This document shows, in pieces, positions 54,901-63,170 of a stretch of DNA of 64,000 bases. The stretch is taken from the NCBI RefSeq assembly GCF_905115235.1, contig NC_051852.1, positions 36,219,199 to 36,283,198 of the forward strand, in the 5' to 3' direction. The DNA is from Hermetia illucens. Taxonomy: Eukaryota > Arthropoda > Insecta > Diptera > Stratiomyidae. The position numbers and the translations under genes were made by a program. Under the pieces are notes generated by a model. The model saw only the letters and a program-made list of their open reading frames with translations. It had not been told where the DNA came from and did no database searches. Every line of letters starts with the position of its first letter. The first letter of the stretch is position 1.

Positions 54901-56856
54901 CACACCAAATGGAGCGCCTAAGAGCTAACGAAAGGAAGTTCCTCCGAATATCCCTAGGCCCTTCCCATCCCCGTTCCAACCAAGCCGTCTACAACCGAGT
55001 CAACTCGACCCGCTTAGACGTGTTCCTCATCAAATCCCTAATAAAGTTCCTCTACCAAGCCCTGAATCATGACAATAGCCTAGTCCGAGAGTCCATCTGT
55101 TCATACATCAGTCCTATAGACCGCCCATTTAGAACCCATGTCCTCCCCTCCGACATCCTAAACCTTCATTCCTTAGGTCGCGTTTTTCGCAACGGTAGAT
55201 TAATGTATTACCATCGGCCCTACAATGTACATCGCTCTGACACTGTCTACTCCATCTCCCAATAGTTTTAACCCTCCCCTTACGCATCCTTCTCCCATCC
55301 CTTTAACGGTTCCGTTTTTTTTCTCAAACACTCTCTATTTTATGGGGGGTTTTTCCTGACTTTCCCCCCACTAGCTTGTAAGCTTAGGTTAAGTTGTACT
55401 GTAAATTACCTTTATTATTAAGCTGTAGGTTAATTTCTAGATAAGACTAATGTCGTTAGAAATAAGTTCTAGTATTAAGTAATAGCCTTAAGCTGATCTT
55501 TTTAAATATGAAATGAATAAATTGAATGTGTTAAAAAAAAAAAAACATATTCAATAAAAAGATAAGATAGATACAACCAGCTACGTATTAGATAACACAT
55601 TCACAAAGAATTGAAAAGGGGTTTCTGTAGTAAATCTGACTTGCAATTGCAATTTACCTGATTTCCTATTGTATATGGTGGCCAGAGGCCTTAATCAGTT
55701 CTGGAAAACGAACGACGGTATCGCAAAAAACTTCAAAACTCAAATTATAAAAAAAATCCTTAGGTAATAGGTGGCCAATGCAAGCTATTATTGCTTAGAA
55801 ATGTGTAAACATGCAGAATTTCGCAAAGTATAATATTGCTCCACGTTACCTTGTACTTTTCTTGGGTAGTAATCTTCGGGAAGGATGTCTTCATAGCCAG
55901 TCTCAGGTATAAAACGCACGGGAGTGTGTAAGGATAAGTTCCTATACGTTATTTGATCACTCCTGTAATATAATAATGATACTAGGAAAAGCGCAGACAT
56001 AGCCTCTTCGCACCACTTACCGGTTATTTTGAAAAATGAAATCAGGATGAAGACTATTGAACTTGCAGCATACCCCCTGATCGGTGATGACAGTTTCAAA
56101 GATCTCACTGCAGTTTTGAAAAGTCGAACCATAACGACAAGTCAATATCATCTCGTCACAGGGTTGTGTTACTCGATTGATAAATTCGCGGAAAGCCTCC
56201 CATTCAGTAGCATTTGTTGCGTTTGCCCAGCTCAGATCGATTTGCTCCTTGCAAATGGTTTTCAAACGGACAAAATCCCAGGTATATCTAGTACAAAGGA
56301 CTCGTGAGGTATGAAAAGGCAACGATATAAAACAACTTCATACCGTTCTATTTTTTCTGCTATGCTTCGTTTTGCAAGGTTGAGGTTGCAGATAGTAACC
56401 GCTGGGAAAGGTAGGGATGTTATGGACATTTCCTTAGAGCTGTCTGTAAGTAGTATCGGCCTGTTGGTCCATTTGGTGTAAAGTTCAACCGTGTAATACG
56501 AGGACAGCGAAATCAACAAAACCAGGACCAATAAATAAAAAACCCTGAGATTGACGAAAGGACGTTTAAAACCTGATATTGTTCTCAACTCGGATCTAAA
56601 ACCACATACCGACTAGCTCCTCGAGAATCCTTGGAGCAAATATTGTCAAGAAACTGAATTGATGTTTTCTTTAAAAATCTATTGGAAAATGTTCTGAATG
56701 TGCTTTCCAAGCTTGTGCTATTTTGCTTTGTTGGTGGACCAAGTTGCAAGGCTGGAAATTGAGAGCATAAATAATGGTATTTAATTTTCAGGAATTAATT
56801 GTAGAGAATAATGATGATATACTAAAATATGCCTTCCGGATTTACTTACACGCCAT
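38810..56856 (-). CDS. ppk-D: pickpocket-like DEG/ENaC channel with a 15.9-kb intron
   Basis: Coding exons (5' to 3'): 56856-56850, 56751-56610, 56544-56344, 56287-56021, 55962-55850, then 39923-39835, 39777-39201, 39021-38810; 1608 nt, 535 aa. Exons 1-5 give the MASLQLG start, TM1 ('VFYLLVLVLLISLSSYYTVE'), 'FPAVTICNLNLAKRSIAEKI' and the first half of the extracellular loop. Exons 6-8 give 'NASLNEYYCSSSR', 'NCELECTSKIMEEECGC' and TM2 with 'LFLGFSILSLIELFYF'. Neither block contains the other's exons. The phase at the junction is correct (G|GT), exons 6 and 7 have the same lengths as in ppk-A (89 and 577 nt), and the sum is divisible by three. I therefore read one gene. The alternative is two unrelated halves, one 3'-truncated and one 5'-truncated. 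The tail 'LPKIIYC' pairs it with ppk-A. Confidence 0.85.
40239..41557 (+). mobile_element. DD41D mariner (rosa-like) DNA transposon
   Basis: 1319 bp with terminal inverted repeats beginning CAGGGTGCGGCAGCATAACT (29 bp perfect into CTTCCTTTTTT) and a TA duplication at 40237-40238 and 41558-41559. The single gene inside encodes a mariner-superfamily transposase. The spacing of the last two catalytic aspartates is 41 residues, which defines the DD41D (rosa) group. Confidence 0.9.
40372..41446 (+). pseudogene. Mariner DD41D transposase, one frameshift
   Basis: The N-terminal part (from 'MRWNSEERAFAVEVYFSSGC') holds the helix-turn-helix DNA-binding region with 'GLSDRSVRRIL'. The catalytic part in the next frame contains 'FFSDEAHFHL' (first D), 'WFQQDGATAHT' (second D) and 'SPDLSPRDFFLWG' (third D, with 41 residues between it and the second). 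The two frames overlap at 40787-40833, so a single small indel just before the first catalytic motif breaks the gene; otherwise it looks complete at about 358 codons. A nearly intact state suggests a fairly recent insertion. Confidence 0.88.
41857..43430 (-). mobile_element. Jockey-clade LINE with large internal deletions
   Basis: Minus strand: ORF1 start at 43411 ('MSTLQPYRFTKVTRKKHRKA') running into 'LRKENKKLMKK', then abruptly endonuclease sequence ('TPNPNTFPFLETVPGISDHD', about 43025-42960), the EN-RT linker (42840-42420), then directly the ORF2 C-terminus (42310-41969, 'ISNQVLYDSCQTPCINAVLA'). The zinc-knuckle half of ORF1, most of EN and all of RT are absent. A 16-base G-run lies at 42428-42443. 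Confidence 0.7.
42428..42443 (+). repeat. Poly-G run of 16
   Basis: Sixteen consecutive G inside the deleted Jockey copy; likely length-unstable and prone to G-quadruplex or sequencing error. Confidence 0.9.
43465..44560 (-). mobile_element. RTE-like LINE fragment (endonuclease end to RT linker)
   Basis: Minus strand: 'SGEPMITNSHNKAL'-type degenerate EN sequence to about 44100, then 'TRADLLRTLSSREA' and 'KEAWENQQVYELQKCREQ' (43870-43770), and 'CRDKERNLISSRMDILDRWV' with 'QNLGELMIPPTEDNGQ' (43700-43560). This is the basic linker between EN and RT in RTE-like elements. Truncated before the RT. Confidence 0.6.
44600..45980. other. Unassigned sequence in ppk-D intron 5
   Basis: Contains a 109-codon plus-strand open frame (44855-45184) with no recognisable domain and a short (GACT)n at about 45568-45585. 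Probably old transposon or intron DNA. Confidence 0.3.
45980..47150 (-). mobile_element. R1-clade LINE fragment
   Basis: Minus strand: 'ECSLFTVKEMGGTSPV' and 'MKGKKAPGPDGILNEVLKLI' (RT start, about 46985-46870), 'LVTLGARSAFNSARCSHM' (motif A, about 46845-46790), then 'FAIGRLMSNVGDPLSSRCRL' (46345-46290) and a degenerate C-terminus toward 45990. Multiple breaks. Confidence 0.65.
48110..48450 (+). mobile_element. RTE-like LINE endonuclease fragment
   Basis: Plus strand 48259-48462 reads 'RHRTSNQVDHCAIKRRFRSY' and 'NKGGADIGLERDHHLMVVRH', the conserved endonuclease end (NQIDHIAI...RGADIGSDHHLMVA) of the same LINE type as 1428-1640 and 50340-51320. Confidence 0.6.
48816..49800 (-). other. Unrecognised minus-strand open frames
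   Basis: Two frames of 157 (49789-49316) and 107 codons (49253-48930), adjacent and on the same strand, immediately downstream of repeat R-600. No family recognised. The second has a basic stretch 'RSGNYIYGRHLPLNGHSPPI'. They may be parts of one decayed element ORF. Confidence 0.3.
49850..50330 (-). repeat. Dispersed ~500-bp repeat 'R-600' (minus copy)
   Basis: Opposite-strand counterpart of 21485-21960; the minus strand carries TATGACCACAATCAGAGCCC, GCTCAGCATTCATACC, GCATAACCACAACCACCATG and TTCAGATGAGTCCC. Confidence 0.6.
50340..51320 (-). mobile_element. RTE-like LINE fragment (endonuclease to RT start)
   Basis: Minus strand: endonuclease remains ('LLIGDLNVKVG'-like, about 51190-51150), 'DSRNTNFEMCTDFCIFHPVV' (about 51090-51030), 'AMERLFDCG' and 'YKWSLNPYQKRLISVAAMS' linker (50866-50645), then 'KAAGLDGLPAQLFHVDPEAC' (about 50505-50445), which opens the RT domain. 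Broken in several frames. Confidence 0.6.
51334..51346 (+). repeat. Left target-site duplication CATATTCAATAAA
   Basis: Perfect 13-bp match to 55546-55558, flanking the Jockey LINE. Confidence 0.88.
51430..52311 (+). CDS. Jockey ORF1 (zinc-knuckle RNA-binding protein), N-truncated
   Basis: About 293 codons read from the first ATG, but the frame is open upstream to the insertion edge, so the true N-terminus is missing. An RRM-like part ('KPVNLVLRGLDFTYTSDEVL') is followed by three zinc knuckles: 'CRNCQRLGHAASNC', 'CVKCNTPHGPRQC' and 'CINCGSNTHPASYRNC'. The C-terminus is proline/serine-rich. The protein coats LINE RNA in the cytoplasm. It overlaps ORF2 by 11 nt (ATGTCCACTAA, 52301-52311). Confidence 0.85.
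   Translation: MLVSNQTEFETTKALLKEGNHPFFTFTPAHQKPVNLVLRGLDFTYTSDEVLGELHRLGVSDAVSVRPYETSSSRRNSKSLHLFLVSFKPGFQQSVLSKARAMFHCLVNFEPVQFHEIAQCRNCQRLGHAASNCNLPYRCVKCNTPHGPRQCPKTPNQNPMCINCGSNTHPASYRNCPMFVQARARQNTPPQPNKPSPTPASKTSSLHNPSQFTNSLPLQNQPLSYASIARNAAHPSNSFNLDSEILSLFNMPTPQLASQLNSFIPTYHSLSSPMEKRLALLSFLCQVSPSNVH
52301..54928 (+). pseudogene. Jockey ORF2 (endonuclease-reverse transcriptase), frameshifted near its end
   Basis: Starts at MSTKVVLLNPNSI within the 11-nt ORF1 overlap. Apurinic-type endonuclease: 'FLLLTETRLN', 'GGDLNAKHSMW', 'PGLSDHDGVVLEL'. RT: 'PNSYRPISLLNSLSKIFEVA', 'TACLLDIQKAFDSVWHEGL', 'AGIPQGSVLSATLFSLYTAD' and the catalytic 'LQYADDLILYT'. A 13-bp tandem duplication (CCATTAATGACGT twice, about 54844-54869) shifts the frame. 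The C-terminal ~130 codons continue in another frame at 54864-55265 ('YGFVAWCDLTSHQMERL'). Confidence 0.88.
55546..55558 (+). repeat. Right target-site duplication CATATTCAATAAA
   Basis: Follows the poly-A tail directly; identical to 51334-51346. Confidence 0.88.
55850..56856 (-). CDS. ppk-D 5' block: exons 1-5
   Basis: Exons 56856-56850 (7 nt, ATGGCGT), 56751-56610, 56544-56344, 56287-56021 and 55962-55850. The block ends at the codon-phase-1 donor 'CAAG|GTAACG', the same phase as exon 5 in the other three genes. No exon 6-like sequence lies between 55546 and 55849. Confidence 0.88.
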
Positions 56857-56954
56857 TTTTATCCTACAAATGTTCTTAAGTGTTTTCCTAAACTTCCTTA
56901 AAAACAATTGAAAAACTTGAAACTTCTTTAAAAATTCCAAAGAGCCTAAGTTAA

Positions 56955-56992
56955 CCACAATTGAAGCGTATCCTCTCAAGAATCATTTTATA
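56955..56992 (-). promoter_or_regulatory. Putative core promoter of ppk-D
   Basis: TATAAAA (56992-56986 in gene orientation) lies 30 bp before an initiator-like GCTTCAATT (A at 56962), about 105 bp upstream of the inferred start codon. The best-formed core promoter of the four. Confidence 0.55.
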
Positions 56993-57080
56993 CTAGAGTG
57001 TTGGGTCGTTGCATCCGTAAGCATCCCCCCAAGAGGGTAACAAGTAGACCTGGACAACGAACGCGTGCTTCAGTTGAAAG

Positions 57081-57150
57081 CAAACCATTCATTATGTTGA
57101 TGGTCGGTTATAGCAAATAGCACGTGTCAACGGCCAGGCACGAATATTTG
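57081..57150 (-). promoter_or_regulatory. Conserved ppk upstream module (copy D)
   Basis: Plus-strand reading: AAACCATTCATTATG (57082-57096), CACGTGTCAACG (57121-57132), CACGAATATTTG (57139-57150). In gene orientation: CAAATATTCGTG, CGTTGACACGTG, TAATGAATGG. The TATTCGTG and TAATGAATGG boxes match ppk-A exactly. Confidence 0.68.
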
Positions 57151-57199
57151 TTTAACATACTATTACTATGTGTTTGCATGCTAATTCTGAAATTAGAAA

Positions 57200-58000
57200 A
57201 TCAAAAAGGACATTTATGTGCGCTGTGTTTTTTTGCGTAACTTCCAAGTTGGAGTACTATACTGTTTGTGCTCTGAGTTGTAAGGGACAAAGTTATGAAT
57301 GGAGCTTCCAGACCGCATAGGATATCAGTAATAGAAAATGGATGACTCGGGATAGTTTGAATCGGCTGGATGGAAGTAAAGGAGGATTTCATGTTTATGT
57401 GCCATCATTCATGCTCCAACTCTTTCCAGGACTCGAGAACTTCTAGAGGTGCCTATTTGTCAGGGTTAGAAAGTAGTTTGTAATTCGATTTTATTTTTGT
57501 CATTGGCTGGCATTCTGCTTCCTAATGATCCCCTTTACAGGTTATTTATTTTAATACCGACGTTATTCTCAATTTGAATTTGTGTTGGGCTAGGGCGATG
57601 ACGTGAGGAATAGACGAAAGCTTCAAGCTTTCTGCAATTTTGGGATGGTTTGGGAGTCAGTAGTTTAAGTGATGAATTCAAGAAGATGTTCCTATTTTGC
57701 AAACACCGTATTTCGGGAATCAGCTGCTCCCTTCCTTAGTATTTCCTCCTAACCTTACCCACCCACCGCGGCCTGTTGAGACTGATATTATCTATGGATA
57801 TGCAGTCATGATCGCCAAAAGATTCCGTCGTTATACAGATCCCAGAATCATCCGTACTAAGAGGTAGAGTCTGGAAGATGTATAACCTGGCCAAATAATA
57901 TCAGTGAGATGTCGAACTCGGACGAAAATTGGTGGGTAGTGAGTTCTGTAACAGCGAGGATTCAACCTTTTGCAGAGAAAGGAAAAGGTTGAGAGTGGTT
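57200..58000. other. Intergenic spacer, nothing recognised
   Basis: Only short, motif-free frames on either strand. Confidence 0.4.
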
Positions 58001-58002
58001 TT

Positions 58003-59215
58003 CATCATCATCATCAACGGCGCAACAACCGCTATCCGGTTTAGGCCTGCCTTAATAAGGAACTCCAGACATACTGATTTTGCGTCGAGGTCCACCAATT
58101 CGATATCCCTAAAAGTTGCCTGGCGTCCTGGCCTACGCCATCGCTCCATCTTAGGCAGGGTCTGCCTCGTCTTCTTTTTCTACTATAGATATTGCCCTTA
58201 TAGACTTTTCGGGCTGGATTCATCCATACGGATTAAGTGACCTGCCCACCGTAACCTATTGAGCCGAATTTTATCTACAACCTGATGGTCATGGTATCGC
58301 TCATAAATTTCGTCGTTATGTACGCTACGGAATCGTCCATCCTCATGTAGGGGGCCAAAAATTCTTCGGAGGATTTTCTGTCGAATGCGGCCAAGAGTTC
58401 GCAATTCTTCTTGCTAAGAACCCAAGTCTCCGAGGAATACATGAGGATTGGTAAGATCATTGTATAAGAGCTTTGACCCTATGGTGAGACGCTTCGAGCG
58501 GAACAGTTTTTGTAAGCTGAAATAGGCTCTGTTGGCAGCTAACAACCGTGCTGTTCTCGGTTGTGATTTTCGATCCCTAGATAGGAGAAATTTTCAACGG
58601 TCTCAAAGTTTCCTATCTTTATTCTTCCTGTTCGACCAGTGCGGTTTGATGTTGTTGGTTGTTTGATTTTTGGTGCTGACGTTGCCACCACATACTTTGT
58701 CTTGCCTTCATTGATGTGCAGCCTAAGATCTCGTGCCGCCTGCTCGATCTGGATGAAAGCAGTTTGTACGTCTCGGGTGGTTCTTGCCATGATGTCGATA
58801 TCGTCAGCATAGGCCAGTAGTTGGGTGGACTTAAAGAGGAGCGTACCTCTTGCATTTACCTCAGCATCACGGATCACTTTCTGGAGGGCCAGGTTAAAGA
58901 GGACGCATGATAGGGCATCCCCTTGTCGTAGACCGTTGTTGATGTTAAATGGTCTTGAGAGTGATCTTGCTGCTTTTATCTGGCCTCGCACATTGGTCAG
59001 GGTCAGCCTAGTCAGCCTTATTAATTTCGTCGAGATACCGAATTCTCTCATGGCCGTGTAGAGTTTTACCCTGGCTATACTATTATAGGTGGCTTTAAAG
59101 TCGATGAATAGATGGTGCAACTGGTGTCCATATTCCAGATGGTGCAACTAGTGTCCATATTCCAGAGAGTGGTTTTGGTGGGTGCGAATCCACACAATGC
59201 TGCGATCTAGCGCAT
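58003..59215 (-). mobile_element. 5'-truncated RTE-like LINE (RT C-terminal half and 3' end)
   Basis: Minus strand: 'NNGLRQGDALSCVLFNLALQ', 'QLLAYADDIDIMARTTRDVQ' (YADD catalytic centre), 'LRLHINEGKTKYVVAT', 'FETVENFSYLG' (59147-58539), then after frame changes 'MYSSETWVLSKKNCELLAAF' and 'KIRLNRLRWAGHLIRMDESS', ending GTTGCGCCG(TTGATGATGATGATG) at 58003-58030. Same family as 2060-2542 plus 4328-4363. Confidence 0.8.
59111..59164 (+). repeat. 27-bp tandem duplication inside the LINE
   Basis: Two copies of GATGGTGCAACTRGTGTCCA followed by TATTCCA, one mismatch, at 59111-59137 and 59138-59164. Confidence 0.85.
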
Positions 59216-59219
59216 TAGG

Positions 59220-59640
59220 TTTCCTTAAGATTTCCAGCTTCAGCTATAATAAAAATATATATTGACGAATTTTCCTTACCATCTGGTATATTTCTGTAAC
59301 ATAATCTGAGTTAATGCTTTCCAAAGATTGAAGGTTAAATTAGTTATTTATTCAGAACAAGCTACTCAGTAAATCAATATCTCCTATAATAATTGAATAG
59401 TAAATTTCTCAATGAAAGAAGATTCATCTTTGTGCGAATGCATTGGGTGCTAGGAAGACCACGTCTACTCATGAGTATAAAACAACAGTTTGAATTGAAA
59501 ATCTTTAAAAAATCTATAAAATTTTGACGATTTGATTCAAATGTAAATATCAGTTTCTTTTCTCGCTGTGCCCCAATTCTCACCCGAATTTACTAGGATG
59601 TCTCATCGAGCATTATTAGGTGGGCTTTCCTAGATGATTT
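59220..59640. other. AT-rich spacer
   Basis: No recognisable feature. Confidence 0.4.
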
Positions 59641-59699
59641 CTGATAATTCATTCTATTTTTGTTAAATAAAAAATGCAATCTTCTCAAATTTTTTCATA

Positions 59700-62620
59700 T
59701 GTACGTAGGTAGGGAGGTATCGGTGCCTCCGAGTAGCCCAATTAGCGCTGTGGTGCGTTGTTCGACGCCACAAATTCCTAAGTCTATGACTGCTGTGGTT
59801 AGAGCCAGGAAAGGCAAAGACAGCAGCTCTTCCATCTTGCAACTAGAGAGGCTGTTTGCAGTCCTCAAAGAATAGGCGTAGCAACTCATCTACAGTACCG
59901 GAGCTTGCATCGTTCTTAAACATGATTTAAAATACATTTGTCTCTCAGAATTCCGGACCTTGTGGCTGTACAAGTCAAGAAATAGTCGTGGCACTGGACT
60001 ACTTCCCAGGAGACGGCATCCGGATCCCACCGGAGCTAGTCGCTAGACTGGTGAAATTCTGCGAGAGAAGGGAGTTATCACTTCTCCTCGGCTGCGATGC
60101 TAACGCCCATCGCGAAGTCGGGGGAAGCAGCGACACTAGTCGAAGAGGTGACTACGTTTTTGAATTTATTTATTTATTTGCGAGTTAGAGATATATAAAT
60201 TAGGGAATACTCCAACATTCGTGATTAGCGCCAGACAAGAGGTACTAGACGTAACTTTAGGGTATACTCTGATGGACGCGCTGGTCAGAAATTAGACAGG
60301 GTCAGATGGGCACTCCACCTCAGATCAAAGAATAATCAGAGTCGGCAATGATAGCAACTCCGAAAGAAAAAGAATAATAAGGAATCTCAGGAGAACGGAT
60401 TGGGGCTCCTATGCAACGCACATGAGCAATATCACGACTCACCTATAAAGAGGCGGTGATATCAGGAGCGAACTCAAAGTGGAGGCAATGGTGGAAGCCC
60501 TAAACAAAGTCGTCATTGACGCATATGAGACCAGCTGTCCAACTATGACAGTTAAGTCATCAAGGGATCGACCCTGGTGGAACAGGAACCTAGTCAGAAT
60601 AAGAACTGAGGTGCGAAAACTCTTCAACCGAGCAAAATGAACAGGATTCTGGCCGAGGTACAAAAATGCACTGACCGCGTATAGCAATGCGATCAGTGAA
60701 GGAAAACGGAACAGCTTCAGGAAATTCTGTGAAGAGATCGAACAAACCACAACAGTAACCAAACTATTCAAAACTATAGGCAAAAACAGGGCAACATCTT
60801 CAGTCTGTCTGAAGAAGGAACATGGGACATTTACCGAGAATGAGGAGGACAGGATACATTTGCTTCTCAGAACTCATTTTCCGCGGTCCTACTACACGGC
60901 AGAAGGCGACTACATTTTGCCCAACAAGCCAACAACTAGCAAAGAGGGATGAAAGGAGAACTGGAAACAAGCAAAAGAGGTATGCTCGGAAACTGGGCAG
61001 TGGGAACTTTTAAACCAGTGAAATCATCCGGAATAGTGGCATCTTCCCTGCACTATTCCAGAAAAGCCCTAGAAGTCATCTTAAAGCCTCTTCTAAGAGT
61101 GACAAGGGGCAGCATAGCCTTGGGATTTATACCAAGGGCATAGAGGCGGCAAAAAGTGGTCTTTATTCTGAAAGCGGATAAAAACGATCCTTTTCACCAC
61201 AAATTTGTCAAACCAATTTCCTTTACATCATTCGTACTGAAAACGATGCACGATTATAGACAACTATATTAGAACTAATGTTCTAATGCTTAATCCGCTA
61301 AATCGGTGTCAACACGCTTACCGGACAGAACGGTCAACTGAAATTGCTCTGTTGCCATAGAAGCAGAAGAAATTGCACTACTTACGTTTTTGGATATCGA
61401 AAGACCATTCGATAACACATCATACACAGAGATACAAGATGTCCTAATCCGCAATGGCGTGGGAAACACTCTTGCTTTCTGGAGAATGTTAGAAAGTAGA
61501 CAAATAGAAGTACCGACAGGCGCAAATTCGATTTCTATGAATACTACTGAAGGTTGCACAGAGAGCGGGGTACTGTAGAGGTCAAACACAGGTCAATTAT
61601 TTGGGATTTACACTAGCCCAAAAATTACTCAGGAAGACGCATGTTGGAAACACTTGTCGGAAAGCTGACTTGATGACTTCCAGGTCCATATCAAGAAAAA
61701 ATGGAGTTGCAACACGAAGATACTACTTTGGATATACACTGCAATATTAAGGCCTATAATTACCTATGGGGCGGTAATCTGGGTAGAAAGAACTGAGCTC
61801 ACCACCCCAGCTAGGGAATTATAAAACTCACAAGACAGGCTTGTGTGTGTGACGCCATGAGGATATGCCCAACGGCATGCCTGGTCCTTCTAGGATTGGA
61901 CAGGAGCTCCAACTGCATATACAGATGCAGGCAAGGAGGGCGATCTTCGCGGGGGAAAGCTACCTCCCTTGCGGTATCCCAACCGGCGTGCGTTACCAAG
62001 GGATAACATGACAACGAGGTTTCATTTCGATAAGAAGTTTAAAACATGTTGGCGTAACAGGGCAAACTGGGAGAGCGTGGCTGTGAGTACAGTTTACACT
62101 CACGGATCCCTCAGAGCATAGGCAGCGGCTGTCGGGGTCATTGGTCCAACGAAAAACTATTTCGAACCAATGTGTAAGCACAGTTGCATATTTCAAGTGG
62201 AAATATATGCCATAGACAGATGTGCTTCCTTCAACGTCCAAAGGAACTTTAGAGGCCGAACATTACTATTCTGATGGACAGCGATGGATCAACGCACTTA
62301 GCTTCAAGCAGAGAAACTCCAAACTGGTATTGGAATGCGTTGAGAGACTGAACACGCTCAGATTATATTGGGAATATTCATTGGTCGCTGCCGACTAAAC
62401 TATCACCTCGGGAAGCTAGGCATATCTACAGACACTGTCTGTAGGTTATGTGCGGAGTGCAATGAAACCTCTATACACGTTCTGGGACAGTGTCTGGCAT
62501 TTGTGCAAAGTAGGTCCAGGCACCTGGCACTTATCCTAAACAATTAACCTGGGAGAATACTTAATACTAGATACCAAGTTGAAATACTTAGAAGTGGGGA
62601 ATATATTAAAATTCCTGACG
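59700..62620 (+). mobile_element. Degenerate LOA/I-like LINE with EN, RT and RNase H remains
   Basis: Plus strand: endonuclease middle ('VVALDYFPGDG', 'CERRELSLLLGCDANAHREV', 59985-60110), EN end and linker ('DRPWWNRNLVRIRTEVRKLF', about 60570-60630), RT remains ('NRCQHAYRTERSTETAL', about 61303-61350), RNase H-like 'VYTHGSLRA' (about 62092-62118), and a C-terminal cysteine motif ('STDTVCRLCAECNETSIHVL', about 62420-62480). The presence of RNase H points to the LOA/I group. Many stops. Confidence 0.6.
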
Positions 62621-62939
62621 GTTATAAGCTTGCTTCACATACTATAGGTAATAGGTACACTATAACTAATAAAACAGGCATTATAGTTCTTTTCGGATGC
62701 AGTGAAACTGAAGCAGAATAATAATAATATCTGACAAGCTCGAATAAATATTGGTTTGGAGAGCTGCACCACCCAATAGATAGTACCAATGCTAAAAGCC
62801 ATGATGAATGTGACGATGTTGAGGAATTGTCGGCTAATTAAAAAAGTCAGCAGAGTAATGCCTAAAGGCGAAACCAGAAATTGGCAGTGTACACTAATGC
62901 AAAAACATCTTCCCATAGAGCTGGATATAAACCCTAACT

Positions 62940-63170
62940 GAACAAAAAAAAAAACACTGAACTGTAGATCAAGGAAGTTTATAATGCCTGCAAAACTACT
63001 TTCAAAAGAAAAGGGAGGCTGCCATCCAAGAGGGTTCTCTTGAAGTACACAGCCATAGTATATCTCGCAACCATTATTAACTCTGTTGTGTAGTGGCCTA
63101 CGCTGAGAAGCGCCTATAAGCTTGACAGAGTGTAGAGAGCAGCATTTGCCGGCATTCGAAGTAGGGGTTT
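62940..63170 (+). mobile_element. Small LINE fragment (RT C-terminal, LOA/I-like)
   Basis: Plus-strand frames read 'LKYTAIVYLATIINSVV' and 'YKLDRVQRAAFAGIRS', resembling the region just after the RT thumb in LOA/I-like elements. Short and degenerate. Confidence 0.4.

Larger units (their letters stand above)
51347..55545 (+). mobile_element. Near-complete Jockey-clade LINE, 5' truncated
   Basis: 4.2-kb insertion with a perfect 13-bp target duplication, a poly-A tail (55533-55545), a 5'-truncated ORF1 and a nearly full ORF2. It is the best preserved LINE in the window and marks a recent insertion into ppk-D intron 5, close to exon 5 and antisense to the gene. Confidence 0.92.
39924..55849 (-). 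other. Intron 5 of ppk-D, filled with transposons
   Basis: 15,926 bp between a GTAACG donor (55849) and a TTAACAG acceptor (39924). It contains a mariner, at least five LINE pieces and a dispersed repeat on both strands. The homologous intron is 136 bp in ppk-A and 136 bp in ppk-C. Unassigned stretches: 39930-40238 and 41560-41850 (AT-rich, probably original intron), 44600-45980, and 47160-48100. Confidence 0.75.

Noticed and set aside
55546-56856. ppk-D 5' block as a separate truncated pseudogene
   Set aside because: All five exons have intact splice sites and open frames, a core promoter and the shared upstream module, and its missing exons are found in the right phase at 38810-39923.
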